NCBI GenBank assembly: GCA_028869255.1 | Contig: CP110972.1 | Span: 2,981,001-3,045,000, forward strand | DNA: 64,000 nucleotides | Direction of reading: 5' to 3' | DNA from: Pseudomonas poae | GTDB lineage: Bacteria > Pseudomonadota > Gammaproteobacteria > Pseudomonadales > Pseudomonadaceae | In this document: positions 9,092-21,448 of the stretch, one piece after another | Numbering within the stretch: the stretch's first letter is position 1 | Layout of the letters: each line of letters begins with the position of its first letter | Translations under genes and position numbers: made by a program | The notes under the pieces: generated by a model | What the model was told of the DNA's origin: nothing | Database searches by the model: none | Seen by the model: only the letters and a program-made list of their open reading frames with translations

Positions 9092-9474
9092 GGAAACGCC
9101 CCCACATCGAAAAGAGCGCTGTCCGCCAGAGCGGGCAGCACAAAAAACCGGCCATCACGGCACGAGCACACAACACATTCGCTGAAAAAACTGAAGATAA
9201 ACCCGCTGTAGCGCCATAAGACTAGTACAGGCGTGCATGACTGACCTTGTGCAAGGTCATCACGCATCACAGGAGATCACAGGTTCAACGGCCCGAGAAC
9301 ACGGGCCGAGCAACTTCAGACAATAACCCTATTAAAAATGCAGTTTTCCGACACCCAGCACAATTCATGGAACCGAATGCCGGCTGACAACGACAATACT
9401 AAAACAGCTGCACACGTCAAAACTACTCAAAACGCTACAGATGGGTCAACCGGTTCGATCGAAAGGAGCAGGCC
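9092..9474. other. Gene-free interval with a perfect 18-base palindrome
   Basis: No credible gene is seen on either strand. Short ORFs here are in the wrong phase or overlap the start of the gene at 9475. The clearest structure is the exact palindrome TGACCTTG-TG-CAAGGTCA at 9242-9259. The interval must also hold the divergent promoters for the genes at 9091 (-) and 9475 (+). Confidence 0.5.
9242..9259. promoter_or_regulatory. Perfect 8-2-8 palindrome, candidate operator
   Basis: TGACCTTG and CAAGGTCA are exact inverted repeats around a TG centre. The site lies about 150 bases upstream of the minus-strand gene start at 9091 and about 215 bases upstream of the gene at 9475, in a divergent intergenic region. 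Length and symmetry fit a dimeric regulator site. No regulator gene is adjacent, so the binder is unknown. Confidence 0.35.
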
Positions 9475-9747
9475 ATGCAACGACCGTACTATGACGCGAT
9501 GTCTTCGCACACTCGCTCATCAAATCAGAACGAGGCTCAATACTACCCCTTGCGTGGCTACGACGGGTACCCGGATTCGGTTCTTTACCAAGTCGTACCC
9601 GCCGGCAGAAACTTTTTCCATATCCGCGAAGTGACCAGCGGCCGAATCAAAGGCTTTCGCAGTAATCATATCCAGGCCTGCGAACTGGCAAAAAAACTCG
9701 AAGCCATCCTGCACGAACCTCACGGGGTGATCGTTTCGTCATCTTGA
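9475..9747 (+). CDS. Small conserved Pseudomonas protein, unknown function
   Basis: 90 residues, soluble. The start ATG at 9475 follows a good ribosome site (AAAGGAG, 8 bases upstream). The N-terminus is polar and tyrosine-rich (MQRPYYDAMSSH). The middle, VPAGRNFFHIREVTSGRIKGFRSNH, reads like a small beta-hairpin domain, and it ends in a short helix. No family is recognised. The next ORF overlaps its stop codon, suggesting co-transcription. Confidence 0.6.
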   Translation: MQRPYYDAMSSHTRSSNQNEAQYYPLRGYDGYPDSVLYQVVPAGRNFFHIREVTSGRIKGFRSNHIQACELAKKLEAILHEPHGVIVSSS

Positions 9748-10091
9748 TCACTTTACCGCGCCGCCGACCCGCAACAACTGCCATACTGGCCCGTCCACTG
9801 AAGTTTGTCCCCCTCGGGCCAGGTTTCACCAGTGCAGTTATCTCCAAGGGAAGGCTATACGTGACGGAATTTGATATCGGCGAGTTTTTCATCCATGGCG
9901 ACGCAAGAGAAGTAGAAGGTGAATTTCAAGCGGTTATTGTAATGCGGGCCAAGCCACCGCTGACCACCATCACCACACACCAAGTGGAAAAAGATCGCTG
10001 GTTCAAGACCGCCGACGCCGCCGCCATCGCGGCGAAAGACGCCGCCAAGGCCCTCAAAAGCGCCGTGGATTCCGGCGCGCTGAACTCCTGA
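9744..10091 (+). CDS. Small protein of unknown function, overlapping its upstream neighbour
   Basis: 115 residues from a TTG at 9744 that overlaps the preceding stop (TTGA arrangement), with GGGGTGA upstream as a possible ribosome site. The middle looks like a beta-strand domain (GRLYVTEFDIGEFFIHGDA), and the C-terminal 30 residues form an alanine/lysine-rich helix (DAAAIAAKDAAKALKSAVD). The start is doubtful; a later start is possible. No function can be assigned. Coding status rests mainly on the open frame, the tight coupling and the fold-like composition. Confidence 0.45.
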   Translation: MITLPRRRPATTAILARPLKFVPLGPGFTSAVISKGRLYVTEFDIGEFFIHGDAREVEGEFQAVIVMRAKPPLTTITTHQVEKDRWFKTADAAAIAAKDAAKALKSAVDSGALNS

Positions 10092-10160
10092 GCAACAAAT
10101 TCGAACTCTGGCGCCCCCCAAGTCTCCCATGCATAACGCCCACCCTGCATGGAGAACGAT

Positions 10161-10391
10161 ATGGACGCGCCAATTCCTACCCTTGAAACCCTGTTCGAAC
10201 AACTGGGCCTGGATTCTTCCCCGGACGCAATCGACGCATTTATCGTCGCGCACCCTTTGCCTGAGGATGTGAAACTGATCGACGCGGACTTCTGGTCACG
10301 CCAACAGGCCGATTTTCTCAAGGAACAGCTTCGCGAAGACGCTGAATGGGCAATTGCAGTGGATGAGCTGAATCAGCGCCTGCACCAATAA
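10161..10391 (+). CDS. DUF2789 family protein
   Basis: 76 residues starting MDAPIPTLETLFEQLGL. The pattern of an N-terminal LxxLFxQLGL helix, then DAFIVAHPLPEDVKLIDADFWSRQQ and a final helix (LREDAEWAIAVDELNQRLH), matches DUF2789, a short cytoplasmic family of unknown role in Pseudomonas and relatives. The start at 10161 is chosen because GGAG lies 7 bases upstream. The upstream in-frame ATG at 10149 would only add four residues. The stop is directly convergent with the next gene. Confidence 0.75.
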   Translation: MDAPIPTLETLFEQLGLDSSPDAIDAFIVAHPLPEDVKLIDADFWSRQQADFLKEQLREDAEWAIAVDELNQRLHQ

Positions 10392-10595
10392 TCAATGCAA
10401 ACTGTCGGGTTGCTCCAGGCGCAACAGCGCCTGCCAGGCAGCCCTGCACGCTTCGGCCTCATCGCGGCTGGCGAACGCGGTGCCGCGCTGCTCACCGTTG
10501 AGCAGCACCACCCAGCAGGCTCTCTGGCCCAGCGCACGCAGGGTTGGGGGGACGCCAGTGCCGATCATCACGGCGACATCGACTTTGGTTTGCAT
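10392..10595 (-). CDS. Small conserved protein of unknown function
   Basis: 67 residues from ATG 10593-10595 (MQTKVDVAVMIGTGVPPTLRALGQRACW), preceded by a GGAGAACC-type ribosome site. It has a short beta strand, a VLLNGEQRGTAFASRDEAEACRAAWQALLRL segment predicted as a strand plus a long helix, and no membrane part. It resembles short uncharacterised Pseudomonas proteins, and no family name is certain. It is tail-to-tail with the DUF2789 gene with no gap. Confidence 0.55.
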   Translation of the reverse strand: MQTKVDVAVMIGTGVPPTLRALGQRACWVVLLNGEQRGTAFASRDEAEACRAAWQALLRLEQPDSLH

Positions 10596-10735
10596 GGAGG
10601 TTCTCCGTAACTGAGCCCGTAACATGAGCCCGCACTATTAGTTAGCTGCCTAACGATATTCAGCATGCTACGGTTTTCCTCCCACTGGAAAAAGCTATCC
10701 CCGGAATAGCTCCCTTGCATAAACCGCAATAATCC

Positions 10736-12352
10736 CTAGCGCCCGCCTTTCGCCCCTTCAGGTTTGTACCCCAGCCGTAACCCGCCCCAATGCCGGCCCC
10801 GGACCAGGATCGGCACCGACAGATCATGCATCAGCTCGCCGGTATCGCGGGTATAGGTTTGCAGCAATACCGCTTGCTGGTGGCTGCCGCAACGGATGCC
10901 GGTGCGGTCTTCGAATTTGCGTTTGGTGCGGTTCTGCAGTGCATCCACCTGGATATCGCCGGTCAGTGCCTGGGAAAACGCCTTGTTATGCGTAGGCACA
11001 TACCCTTGGGGCGTGCAGGCGATAGCGAATACCAACCCTTCATGGCGTGGCAGCAACGCCTCCTGAATCGCCGGCAATACCTGATCGGTGTAGCCGTCAA
11101 ACCGGCTGTGGTATTTGCTTGGGCTGGTGTTGGGGATCAAGGTATAGCTGCGGTCGAACAGGTCATCCAGGCTGATACGGTGCTGCTGCACATCGGTTTC
11201 GAATTGCGTGGCAATCCGGCTCGCACCTTCGCGTGCCAGGTCGTAGATACGTTGGTGATAGTCATCCAGCCCGACTTCCGCCAGGCGCTCGCTGATGGTC
11301 TCGGCCTGCCCTTCCATCTGCACGGCGGCGTCGGCCAGCTGGCGGGTTTGCTGGTCGCTTACGGCGAGGTCGCTGCGCATTTGCTCCACGGCATGGAACA
11401 GGCTGTCGAGTTGGGCGCGGTTGGTGTCGGTGCCCTGAGCGATTGCATTAACCTGGCCCTCCACATTCGCAGCCAGGCTGGCGATGCTTTCCAGCTGCTC
11501 GCCCGCATGCTCCACCTGTTCGACGCCGGTGTGCAAGTCCGCCGAGAGCTGACGAATCTGCTCCACCACCTGGGCAGTACGCTGCTGGATATCGGCCACC
11601 ATCACGCCCACCTCATCGGTGGCCGTGGCTGTGCGGCCTGCCAGCCCACGCACTTCATCCGCCACCACGGCAAACCCGCGCCCGTGCTCACCGGCCCGCG
11701 CCGCTTCAATGGCCGCGTTGAGGGCCAGCAGGTTGGTCTGGCTGGCGATGGACTGGATCACCAGGGTCACCCGCTGGATTTCCTCACTGCGCTGGCTCAG
11801 GGCCTCGATCAGTTCGCGGCTGGCATTCGCTCGCTGGCTGAGCTGGTGCATCTGGATGATCGACTGGGCCAACACTTCACGGCCTTCGGTACTGCGGCGA
11901 TTGGCCTGGCTGGCCGCCTCCAGGGCTTCGCGGCTGAGCTGAGAGGTGAGCTTTTCGGTGCCGATCATCACTTCGGCACTGCCGACAATCTGCTTGGCCG
12001 CGCCCAGTTGCGACTGCAGGCGTGCCGCCAGTTGCTTGACCGAGTAGGCCACGCCGGCTGCGGAGAGTGCGTTGTGGCTGGTGGTGTAGGACAGATCGCG
12101 CGTCAGCTCGCCAATCGCGTCGATGGCTTCGGGCACTGCTGTGCGAGGTGTGCGGTGTTTAAGGCGGGGCAGCCAGATCACCAGCAGGGCCAGTGGCAGA
12201 CAGAGGTATAGTGCCAAGCCGGCAAACGCCAGGCCCAGCAGTATCAGCACCAGAGCGGTGCTCTGCAGAAGCGGCGTCAGCCAGCCGGGCAACCCGCGCA
12301 CCACCGTTTGCGGTGGCACCGCTGCGCCCATCAGAGATCCGTCTCCAGCCAT
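10736..12352 (-). CDS. Methyl-accepting chemotaxis protein with C-terminal Cache-like sensor
   Basis: About 538 residues from ATG 12350-12352; a GTG 15 bases earlier is an alternative. Two adjacent N-terminal hydrophobic helices (about residues 28-65) anchor it with almost no periplasmic loop. The signalling core holds the methyl-accepting hairpin tip [39 protein letters not shown] in the middle (about residues 215-260). Unusually, the sensor part follows the coiled coil: residues ~385-538 ([32 protein letters not shown], and a closing [21 protein letters not shown] typical of cytoplasmic Cache/PAS-like folds). It therefore probably senses a cytoplasmic cue. No CWxxR-type pentapeptide tail for CheR/CheB is present. 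Confidence 0.85.
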   Translation of the reverse strand: MAGDGSLMGAAVPPQTVVRGLPGWLTPLLQSTALVLILLGLAFAGLALYLCLPLALLVIWLPRLKHRTPRTAVPEAIDAIGELTRDLSYTTSHNALSAAGVAYSVKQLAARLQSQLGAAKQIVGSAEVMIGTEKLTSQLSREALEAASQANRRSTEGREVLAQSIIQMHQLSQRANASRELIEALSQRSEEIQRVTLVIQSIASQTNLLALNAAIEAARAGEHGRGFAVVADEVRGLAGRTATATDEVGVMVADIQQRTAQVVEQIRQLSADLHTGVEQVEHAGEQLESIASLAANVEGQVNAIAQGTDTNRAQLDSLFHAVEQMRSDLAVSDQQTRQLADAAVQMEGQAETISERLAEVGLDDYHQRIYDLAREGASRIATQFETDVQQHRISLDDLFDRSYTLIPNTSPSKYHSRFDGYTDQVLPAIQEALLPRHEGLVFAIACTPQGYVPTHNKAFSQALTGDIQVDALQNRTKRKFEDRTGIRCGSHQQAVLLQTYTRDTGELMHDLSVPILVRGRHWGGLRLGYKPEGAKGGR

Positions 12353-12491
12353 CTTCGTCACCCCCACTGTTTGTCATTATTGTCGCTGCATTAAACGCCA
12401 CTATCGGGCCATTATCCATGGGCCTTTAGTGGGGTAGCTTGCAGTAGATCAATGACGGGGCGTAACGAGCTTTCTTGGGGAAAGCCATTCT

Positions 12492-12519
12492 TTGGGGAAT
12501 CACGCCGGCGATCCCCCAA
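12492..12519. terminator. Hairpin downstream of the DksA-like gene
   Basis: A nine-of-ten inverted repeat, TTGGGGAATC paired with GATCCCCCAA around an 8-base GC loop, sits 11 bases past the minus-strand stop at 12530. It lacks a clear U tract on the transcribed strand, so termination is likely but unproven. Confidence 0.45.
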
Positions 12520-12529
12520 CTTCAGCGCA

Positions 12530-12934
12530 TCAGGCTTGGCGCTGGTGCTTGTCGATCTGCTCGTGGCGCTCTTGCGCTTCGATGCAGTACTTGGTGGTAG
12601 GGCTGATCAGCAGGCGCTTGAGGCCAATCGGCTCGCCGCTGTCATCGCACCAGCCAAAAGAGTCTTCCTTGATGCGTTCCAGTGCCCGCTCAAGCTGCGG
12701 CAGCATGCGCTGGTCGCGGTCGATGGCATTGACCAGCCAGGTACGCTCTTCTTCCACGGAAGCGGCGTCAGCCGGGTCGGCCGGGGTGTCCAGGCTTTCA
12801 ATGGCGATACGGTTCTGTTCAATGCGCTCGTGGTGTTCCACTTTCATGTCTTGCAGCAACTGCTCGAAAAAAGCGTGCTGTTCGGCATTCATGTAGTCAT
12901 CCGCCGGCATGGCCAGCAACTTTTCCTTTGTCAT
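12530..12934 (-). CDS. DksA/TraR-type RNA polymerase-binding protein with degenerate zinc finger
   Basis: 134 residues from ATG 12932-12934. The N-terminal half is the DksA coiled coil (AEQHAFFEQLLQDMKVEHHERIEQ ... DRDQRMLPQLERALERIKEDSFGWC) with acidic residues at its tip region (DTPADPADAAS). The C-terminal finger reads FGWCDDSGEPIGLKRLLISP then KYCIEAQ. Only the first and third of the four canonical zinc cysteines remain; the second is Ser and the fourth Ala. DksA binds the polymerase secondary channel and works with ppGpp. A paralog lacking full zinc ligands resembles DksA2-type proteins that work under zinc limitation. That role is inferred. Confidence 0.8.
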   Translation of the reverse strand: MTKEKLLAMPADDYMNAEQHAFFEQLLQDMKVEHHERIEQNRIAIESLDTPADPADAASVEEERTWLVNAIDRDQRMLPQLERALERIKEDSFGWCDDSGEPIGLKRLLISPTTKYCIEAQERHEQIDKHQRQA

Positions 12935-13358
12935 TGATTTCTCTATAAAAAATACGTGCATTAAGGCGAATAAGGGAGCGTTCCGGCAGACCTCTGCAGG
13001 TCTCGGAAAGGCGCCGTCCATTTCAAGCGCCACCCGGCACTCAATTTACGAGGGGCGGCAGTCTAAGGCCGACTTGAGGGCTCAGCAACTGAAAAGACAG
13101 GCATTTTTTCCGATATAACCCCAAAAGGCACCAGGACGGGCTTGGCGAATGGTTATCGGAGTGCGTTTATAGCAAGAAATTCAAGTTTGTGGAGCCATAT
13201 AGAAGACAAACGGTTAGAACTGCCTGATAAAGATCAAATGTGGGAGCGGGCTTGCTCGCGAATGCTGAGTGTCAGTCAGTACATCTGGCACTGATACACC
13301 GCATTCGCGAGCAAGCCCGCTCCCACATTTTGCTTCTGCGCCGACCGAGAAATCCACT
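12935..13358. other. Intergenic region between dksA-like gene and inositol operon
   Basis: No gene is seen. The left part carries the dksA-like promoter on the minus strand. The right part (13239-13327) is a REP pair lying just past the end of iatP, likely marking the end of the inositol operon transcript. Confidence 0.5.
13239..13327. repeat. REP inverted pair (GCGGGCTTGCTCGCG type)
   Basis: Arms of about 27 bases (TGTGGGAGCGGGCTTGCTCG and its complement) face each other across about 35 bases. The pair is located directly downstream of iatP and is nearly identical to the copies at 21449 and 30138. Confidence 0.9.
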
Positions 13359-14381
13359 TCAGCGTTTCAGTTTGCGCTTGTTACGGTATTGGTCGATCAC
13401 CACCGCCACCACAATGATCAGGCCCTTGATGATGTCCTGGATATACGCGTCCACCCCGACAAAGGTAAACCCGCTGGCCATCACGCCGAGGATCAGCGCG
13501 CCGATCACGGTACCGGTGATGCGCCCTACCCCGCCCGCCAGGCTGGTGCCGCCGATCACCGCAGCGGCAATCGCATCCAGTTCATACGACATGCCCATGC
13601 CGGCCTGGCCGGTGGCGGCGCGTGCCGAGGCCACCACACCGGCCAGGCCCGCGAGCAAACCGGCGATGCTGTAGACAATGATCAGGTGGCGCTTGACGTT
13701 GATCCCCGAGGTGCGCGCCGCCTGCATGTTGCCGCCGATCGCGTAGGTGTACTTGCCGTATTTGGTGTAGCGCAGGGCGATATGGAAGATCACCGCCACC
13801 ACCAGGAAGATAATCACCGGCATCGCGCCATGGCCGATGGCCGTGTACGAATCCGAGAGCATGCTCACCGGCTGGCCTTCGGTGTAGTAACGCGCCAGGC
13901 CACGGGCCGACACCATCATGCCCAGAGTCGCAATAAACGGCGGGATACCGGTGACGGCGATGATGCTGCCGTTGATCGCACCGGCCAGCAGCCCCACGCC
14001 CAGGCCCATGGCCACCGGAATCCACACCGGCAAATCCGTCAGGCTGGGGAACACCGCCCGGGAAAAATCGGAGGTCTGCGCCAAGCTGGCGGCGATCATC
14101 GCCGACAGCGCCAGCACCGAGCCCGAAGACAAGTCGATCCCGGTGGTGATGATCACCTGGGTCACGCCGATGGCCAGCAAGCCAATGATCGACACTTGCA
14201 GGATCATCAGCACCAGGCGCTGGGAGTTCATCAGGAAGCTTTGGTCCCGCACGATCCAGCCGAACAGCTCAAACACCAGGCCGATGCCGATCAGCACCAG
14301 GAAGATGCTCAGCTCGGTCGGCAGTCGCCGCCGGTTTTTGACCGGTGCCGTGGCAGGCTTGTTGTCTGTTATTGCGTTCAT
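13359..14381 (-). CDS. iatP: Inositol ABC transporter permease
   Basis: 340 residues; the start ATG at 14379-14381 is chosen because AAGAAGGTG lies 7 bases upstream. It has eight or more membrane helices and the RbsC/BPD_transp_2 fold: ITTGIDLSSGSVLALSAMIAASLA, an NGSIIAVTGIPPFIATLGMM stretch, and AIAAAVIGGTSLAGGVGRI, the loop that contacts the ATPase. It forms the channel for a CUT2-type sugar importer. It is last in the ibpA-iatA-iatP set and follows the whole iol operon on the same strand, so the substrate is inferred as myo-inositol. Confidence 0.9.
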   Translation of the reverse strand: MNAITDNKPATAPVKNRRRLPTELSIFLVLIGIGLVFELFGWIVRDQSFLMNSQRLVLMILQVSIIGLLAIGVTQVIITTGIDLSSGSVLALSAMIAASLAQTSDFSRAVFPSLTDLPVWIPVAMGLGVGLLAGAINGSIIAVTGIPPFIATLGMMVSARGLARYYTEGQPVSMLSDSYTAIGHGAMPVIIFLVVAVIFHIALRYTKYGKYTYAIGGNMQAARTSGINVKRHLIIVYSIAGLLAGLAGVVASARAATGQAGMGMSYELDAIAAAVIGGTSLAGGVGRITGTVIGALILGVMASGFTFVGVDAYIQDIIKGLIIVVAVVIDQYRNKRKLKR

Positions 14382-14412
14382 AGCCAATCACCTTCTTATT
14401 CTGTGCAATTCG

Positions 14413-15965
14413 TCAGTGGACCACGGACATACCCGAGGCCAACTGCATGACTTTTTCCTGGGTCGCATCCGCACGGTCCAGGGTGCCCATCAGTTCGCCT
14501 TCGTGCATCACCATCACCCGGTCGCTCATGCCCAACACTTCGGGCAGCTCGGAAGAAATCATGATCACCGCCATGCCTTCGCTGGCGAGGAAGGAAATCA
14601 AACGGTAGATCTCGGCCTTGGCACCGACGTCGATACCACGGGTCGGCTCATCCAGGATCAGCAGACGCGGGTTGGTCATCAGCCAGCGCGCCAGCAAGGC
14701 TTTCTGCTGGTTGCCGCCGGACAAGGTGTCGATGCACTGCTCCAGGGATGGAGTTTTTACCCGTAGTTTCTTGCACATGTCTTCGCACAGGACGCGCAGG
14801 GCTTTCTGCTGGATAAACCCGTTGCCCGAATAGTGCGGCAGTACCGCCATTTCCATGTTTTCCAGGACCGACAGGCACGGGAACAGGCCACTGAGCTTGC
14901 GGTCTTCGGTCAGCAGCGCAAAGCCATGTTCAATGGCCATATGCGGATCGCTGATGCGCAGCGCCTTGCCGTCGAGTTCAATCTGCCCGCCGTCGCTTGG
15001 GGTGATGCCGAAGATGGTTTCCGCCACGTTGGTGCGGCCCGAGCCCATCAGCCCGGCGATGCCGAGAATCTCGCCGGCATGCAGGTCGAACGACACGCCT
15101 TTGAACACGCCGTCCAGGCGCAGGTCGCGCACCGACAGCAGCAGCTCGCCGATGGGCGTCTCGCGCACCGGGAACAACTGGCTCAGCTCGCGGCCGACCA
15201 TCATCGAAATCAGGCTGTCGCTGTTCATGCTGTCGGCGCGTTGCAGGCCGATGTACTGGCCGTCACGGAATACCGCCACTTCATCGGCGATGGCGAACAC
15301 TTCATTCATTTTATGCGTGATGTAGACGATGCCTTTGCCCTGGGACTTGAGGTCGGCAATGATCGAAAACAGGTGGGCCACTTCCTTCTCGGTAATGGCT
15401 GAAGTCGGTTCATCCATGATCAGGATGTCGGAATCGTAAGACACGGCCTTGGCAATCTCGACCATCTGCCGCTCGGCGATGCTCAGGTTGCCCACGTGTT
15501 CTTCCGGGTCCAGGTTGATGCGCAAGCGCGCCAGTAACTCGGCGGTGCAGCGGTGCATTTCGCGGTGGTTGACCATGTGCAGGCTGTTGAGCTGCTCGCG
15601 GCCGATCCAGATATTTTCGGCGATGCTCATATGCGGCATCAGGTTGAGTTCCTGGTGGATCATTGCGATCCCAGCCTTTTGCGCCGCCAGCGGCGTTTCA
15701 AACACGATTGGCTTGCCGCGCAGGCGAATTTCGCCGGCATCGGGCTGGTAGATGCCGGCGATGATTTTCATCAGCGTCGACTTGCCCGCACCGTTTTCAC
15801 CCATCAGCGCCAGCACGGTGCCGGGGCGTACACGCAGCTGCACGTCGGCCAGGGCCACGACGCCGGGAAAGCCTTTGCTGATGTTGACGATTTCCAGCAG
15901 GTAGGGTTCGTCCAGCGGTAACGGCTGGGTACCGGGGGCTGCGAGACAGCGGCATGAGCGAGCAT
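14413..15965 (-). CDS. iatA: Inositol ABC transporter ATP-binding protein, N-terminus frameshifted
   Basis: A tandem ABC ATPase of the RbsA/MglA type, about 517 residues if repaired. First half: Walker [10 protein letters not shown], signature [13 protein letters not shown], Walker [10 protein letters not shown]. Second half: degenerate P-loop MGSGRTN, signature [14 protein letters not shown], Walker [15 protein letters not shown]. The uninterrupted frame only opens at a GTG near 15858, just before Walker A, and lacks the first strand. The missing part ([19 protein letters not shown]) lies in the same frame upstream without a start. A proper start with GGAG ribosome site is ATG 15963-15965 ([11 protein letters not shown]), one base out of phase. 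One base added to the G5 run at 15934-15938 joins both. Confidence 0.85.
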
Positions 15966-16030
15966 AGGGAGGTACTCCATCGGCAGGGCGGGCACGACCG
16001 CCCTGCCGGCTTATTGTTGTTATGTCAGGG

Positions 16031-16960
16031 CTACTTGAAGTCTTTGACGTTGTCCGGGGTGATCAGCTGGAACGGGATCACCACGTTCTGCTCGATGGGC
16101 TCGTTCCTGGCCATCTTGCGCGCCGTCTCCACCGACTTGTCCGCCTGCCCCTTGGCATCCTGGAAGGCCGACACCGTCATGTCACCCTTGGTGATCGCGT
16201 TCAGGCCATCCGGCGTACCGTCGACACCGGCGATCAACACACCTTTCTTGCCGGCCGATTTCAGGGCCATGGATGCACCAATAGCCATCTCGTCATTGTT
16301 GGCCAGCACCGCATCAAAATCGCGGCCTTGGGTCAGCCAGTCGTTGACCAGGGTCATGCCCTTGTCACGCAGCCAGATACCGGTCTGCTCCTGCTCGATC
16401 TTGATGCCCGGGTACTTGGTCAACACTTCCTTCACACCCTTGGTGCGGTTAGTGGTGGAGTTGTTCGCCAGGTCACCCAGCAGAATCACGATGTTGCCCT
16501 TGCCGCCGAGTTTTTCAGCGATGTATTGCATTTGCAGCTTGCCGGCCTCGACGTCATCGGACACCACCGCCGCGACGCCTGGGGCCAGGGTCGGGCTGTC
16601 TGGGCGACGGTTGACGAACACCAGCGGGATTTTCGCGGCGGTGGCGGCCTTGATGATGTTGGCCGTCGAGGCGGTGTCCACCGGGTTGACGATGATCGCG
16701 TCGACTTTCTGGCTGATAAAGTTCTCGACCTGGCTCAACTGCTTGACCACGTCGGCGCGGGCGTCTTCGAACTGCAACTGCACACCGTCGCCCTTGGGGT
16801 AGGACTTGGCTTGCTTGTCCATGTCTTCGCGCAGGTAGGTCAGGAAGGTGTCATCGAAGGCGGACATACTCACGCCTATCTTGAGGTCGGCAGCCGAGGC
16901 GACACCGCTGGCGAGCAGCATGGACAGGGCCAGCGCGGTAAAACGGATCGGGGTCTTCAT
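16031..16960 (-). CDS. ibpA: Periplasmic inositol-binding protein (CUT2 family)
   Basis: 309 residues. The signal peptide [23 protein letters not shown] is followed by an RbsB-like periplasmic binding protein fold: [52 protein letters not shown] and [21 protein letters not shown]. The start is the ATG at 16958-16960; longer frames have no signal sequence at the N-terminus. It delivers myo-inositol to IatA/IatP, whose genes follow directly. The 357-base upstream gap holds a candidate IolR palindrome, so it probably has its own promoter. Confidence 0.9.
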   Translation of the reverse strand: MKTPIRFTALALSMLLASGVASAADLKIGVSMSAFDDTFLTYLREDMDKQAKSYPKGDGVQLQFEDARADVVKQLSQVENFISQKVDAIIVNPVDTASTANIIKAATAAKIPLVFVNRRPDSPTLAPGVAAVVSDDVEAGKLQMQYIAEKLGGKGNIVILLGDLANNSTTNRTKGVKEVLTKYPGIKIEQEQTGIWLRDKGMTLVNDWLTQGRDFDAVLANNDEMAIGASMALKSAGKKGVLIAGVDGTPDGLNAITKGDMTVSAFQDAKGQADKSVETARKMARNEPIEQNVVIPFQLITPDNVKDFK

Positions 16961-17317
16961 GAACGGTCTGTCTCCAATTTCTTGTTGGTTTTGTTGGACG
17001 TTGCGTTGATCAGAGCGAGGACGACGGCAGTCGGACAATCGGAGCACCTGGGATACAGCAGACCAGGGCGCCCTTGTTTTCGACGCACAGCACATTAAGG
17101 AAGGAGAAGTAAAACGGCCGGGCGCGGGGCAGGCCGCGTGGCGCTTGGGCAGGGCGTAAAACTCGCAGTACAGCGTTGAAGATTTTCATCTGACGGTACC
17201 TGGTTGTTTTTGATCTTGTTTTTGTTGAGTCGCCCGAATCAGGTTCGAGACGTACTTTATGCAACCTGGAAAAGACTTTATTGGAAAATAATTTCCATAT
17301 CAACCTGTTTTAGAATT
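16961..17317. other. Promoter-bearing gap upstream of ibpA-iatA-iatP
   Basis: No coding sequence is supported. The AT-rich half near 17215-17317 contrasts with the GC-rich surroundings and contains the palindrome GGAAAATAATTTCC. This looks like the control region for the transporter genes, separate from the upstream catabolic genes. Confidence 0.5.
17283..17296. promoter_or_regulatory. Candidate IolR operator upstream of the transporter genes
   Basis: GGAAAATAATTTCC is a near-perfect inverted repeat of the form GGAA-N6-TTCC. A second GGAA-N6-TTCC site lies in the iolR/iolC divergent promoter at 26301-26314. RpiR-family regulators bind such GGAA/TTCC palindromes in other bacteria. Co-occurrence at both promoters of one pathway supports IolR as the binder (inference). 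Confidence 0.5.
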
Positions 17318-18346
17318 TTATTCTATTTTTGTTGAAACCACCTGTTGGCGCTCGGCGCTCAGGCGTGCGGCGTCCAATATACGGGTGGTTTCCAGCGCAT
17401 CATAGGCGTCTACCGGCAACGGCCCCTGCCCTTGCACGGCGGCTTGCAACTGGGAATAGAACTGGGTCCAGCACCCTTTCTCCGAGGGGACGCGCTCGCG
17501 CTCCGGGCCTTGTTCGAACCAGCCCCAGCGCCGGTGCTCCTCGGCGCCCCAGTGCTCGCCTTCGGTCTTTGGGGACTTGCCGGCCATCAGCGCCTCTTCC
17601 TGGCCGTCCAGCCCTTCGACGGTATAACAGCCCAACGTGCCGTTAACCCGAAAACGCGGGGCCTGGCTGTTTTGCAGCGCACTGCCCCACACATGGGAAA
17701 TGACCCCGTTGGCGTGGGTCAGGCAGACAAAAAAGCCGTGATCGAGGCTGGGATGCTCAGGGCTGAACTGCAACTGGGCGAATACCCGGTCCACCGGGCC
17801 GAACAGTTGCAGCGCCTGATCCACCAGGTGGCTGCCCAGGTCACGCAACCAGCCGCCGCCACTGGCGTTGCCCACCGCCTGCGGGCTGTAGCGCTCGACG
17901 CGGGATTCGAAACGAGTGATTTGACCCAGGGCGCCGGCGTCGATCAGCTTGCGCAGGGTCAGGTAATCCGAGTCCCAGCGCCGGTTCTGGTAAACGCTCA
18001 GCAGCACGCCCTGGCGTTCGGCTGCGGTGATCAGCGCCTGGGCCTGTTCGGCATTGCTGGCAAAGGGTTTGTCGCTGACCACCGCCACGCCATGCTCGAT
18101 GGCTTCCAGCACCAGCGCCGGGCGGCCCTTGAGGGTGGTGGAGATGACCAGCGCGTCGACGCCGGCTTCGACGATCTGGCCAATCGTGTCGTAGGCTTGA
18201 ATACCTGGGAGATCGGTGGCCAGCTGTTGGCGACGTTCGGGGGAACGGGTCACCACGCCGACAAAGGTCGCGCCGGGCAAGGTTGCAATCAGCGGCGCAT
18301 GAAAAAAGCGCCCTCCGTGGCCGTAGCCGACTAGTCCGATTCGCAT
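17318..18346 (-). CDS. Gfo/Idh/MocA family NAD(P)-dependent oxidoreductase
   Basis: 342 residues. The N-terminal Rossmann motif GYGHGGRFFHAP is followed by the EKP-type active-site segment as DKPFASNAEQAQ and the C-terminal substrate domain (GSHLVDQALQLFGPVDRVFA). Such enzymes oxidise sugar or inositol hydroxyls. It sits between iolG and ibpA in the inositol operon. It may act on another inositol isomer (scyllo- or chiro-) or its inosose, giving the pathway a wider substrate range. The exact substrate is unknown. Confidence 0.8.
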   Translation of the reverse strand: MRIGLVGYGHGGRFFHAPLIATLPGATFVGVVTRSPERRQQLATDLPGIQAYDTIGQIVEAGVDALVISTTLKGRPALVLEAIEHGVAVVSDKPFASNAEQAQALITAAERQGVLLSVYQNRRWDSDYLTLRKLIDAGALGQITRFESRVERYSPQAVGNASGGGWLRDLGSHLVDQALQLFGPVDRVFAQLQFSPEHPSLDHGFFVCLTHANGVISHVWGSALQNSQAPRFRVNGTLGCYTVEGLDGQEEALMAGKSPKTEGEHWGAEEHRRWGWFEQGPERERVPSEKGCWTQFYSQLQAAVQGQGPLPVDAYDALETTRILDAARLSAERQQVVSTKIE

Positions 18347-18384
18347 GATTCACTCCTTCTTTAAAGTGCAAACCCAATCAAATA

Positions 18385-18408
18385 TGGGAGCTGGCTTGCC
18401 AGCTCCCA
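18385..18408. repeat. Solo REP hairpin between two operon genes
   Basis: A perfect 10-4-10 hairpin (TGGGAGCTGG, loop CTTG, CCAGCTCCCA) in the 93-base gap between the iolG and oxidoreductase genes. It is a single compact REP-like arm that may stabilise or attenuate the transcript. Confidence 0.7.
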
Positions 18409-18439
18409 CCTTGACCGTGTTTCGTCAGTGGAACTGTGA

Positions 18440-21401
<2,962 letters not shown>

Positions 21402-21448
21402 GTTCGCACCTTGTATGAATGCAAATCTGTCGATCAACAGTGATCCAG

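Noticed and set aside
9338..9634. 98-codon + frame overlapping the small gene at 9475
   Set aside because: Lacks a ribosome site, whereas the overlapping frame has AAAGGAG at correct spacing.
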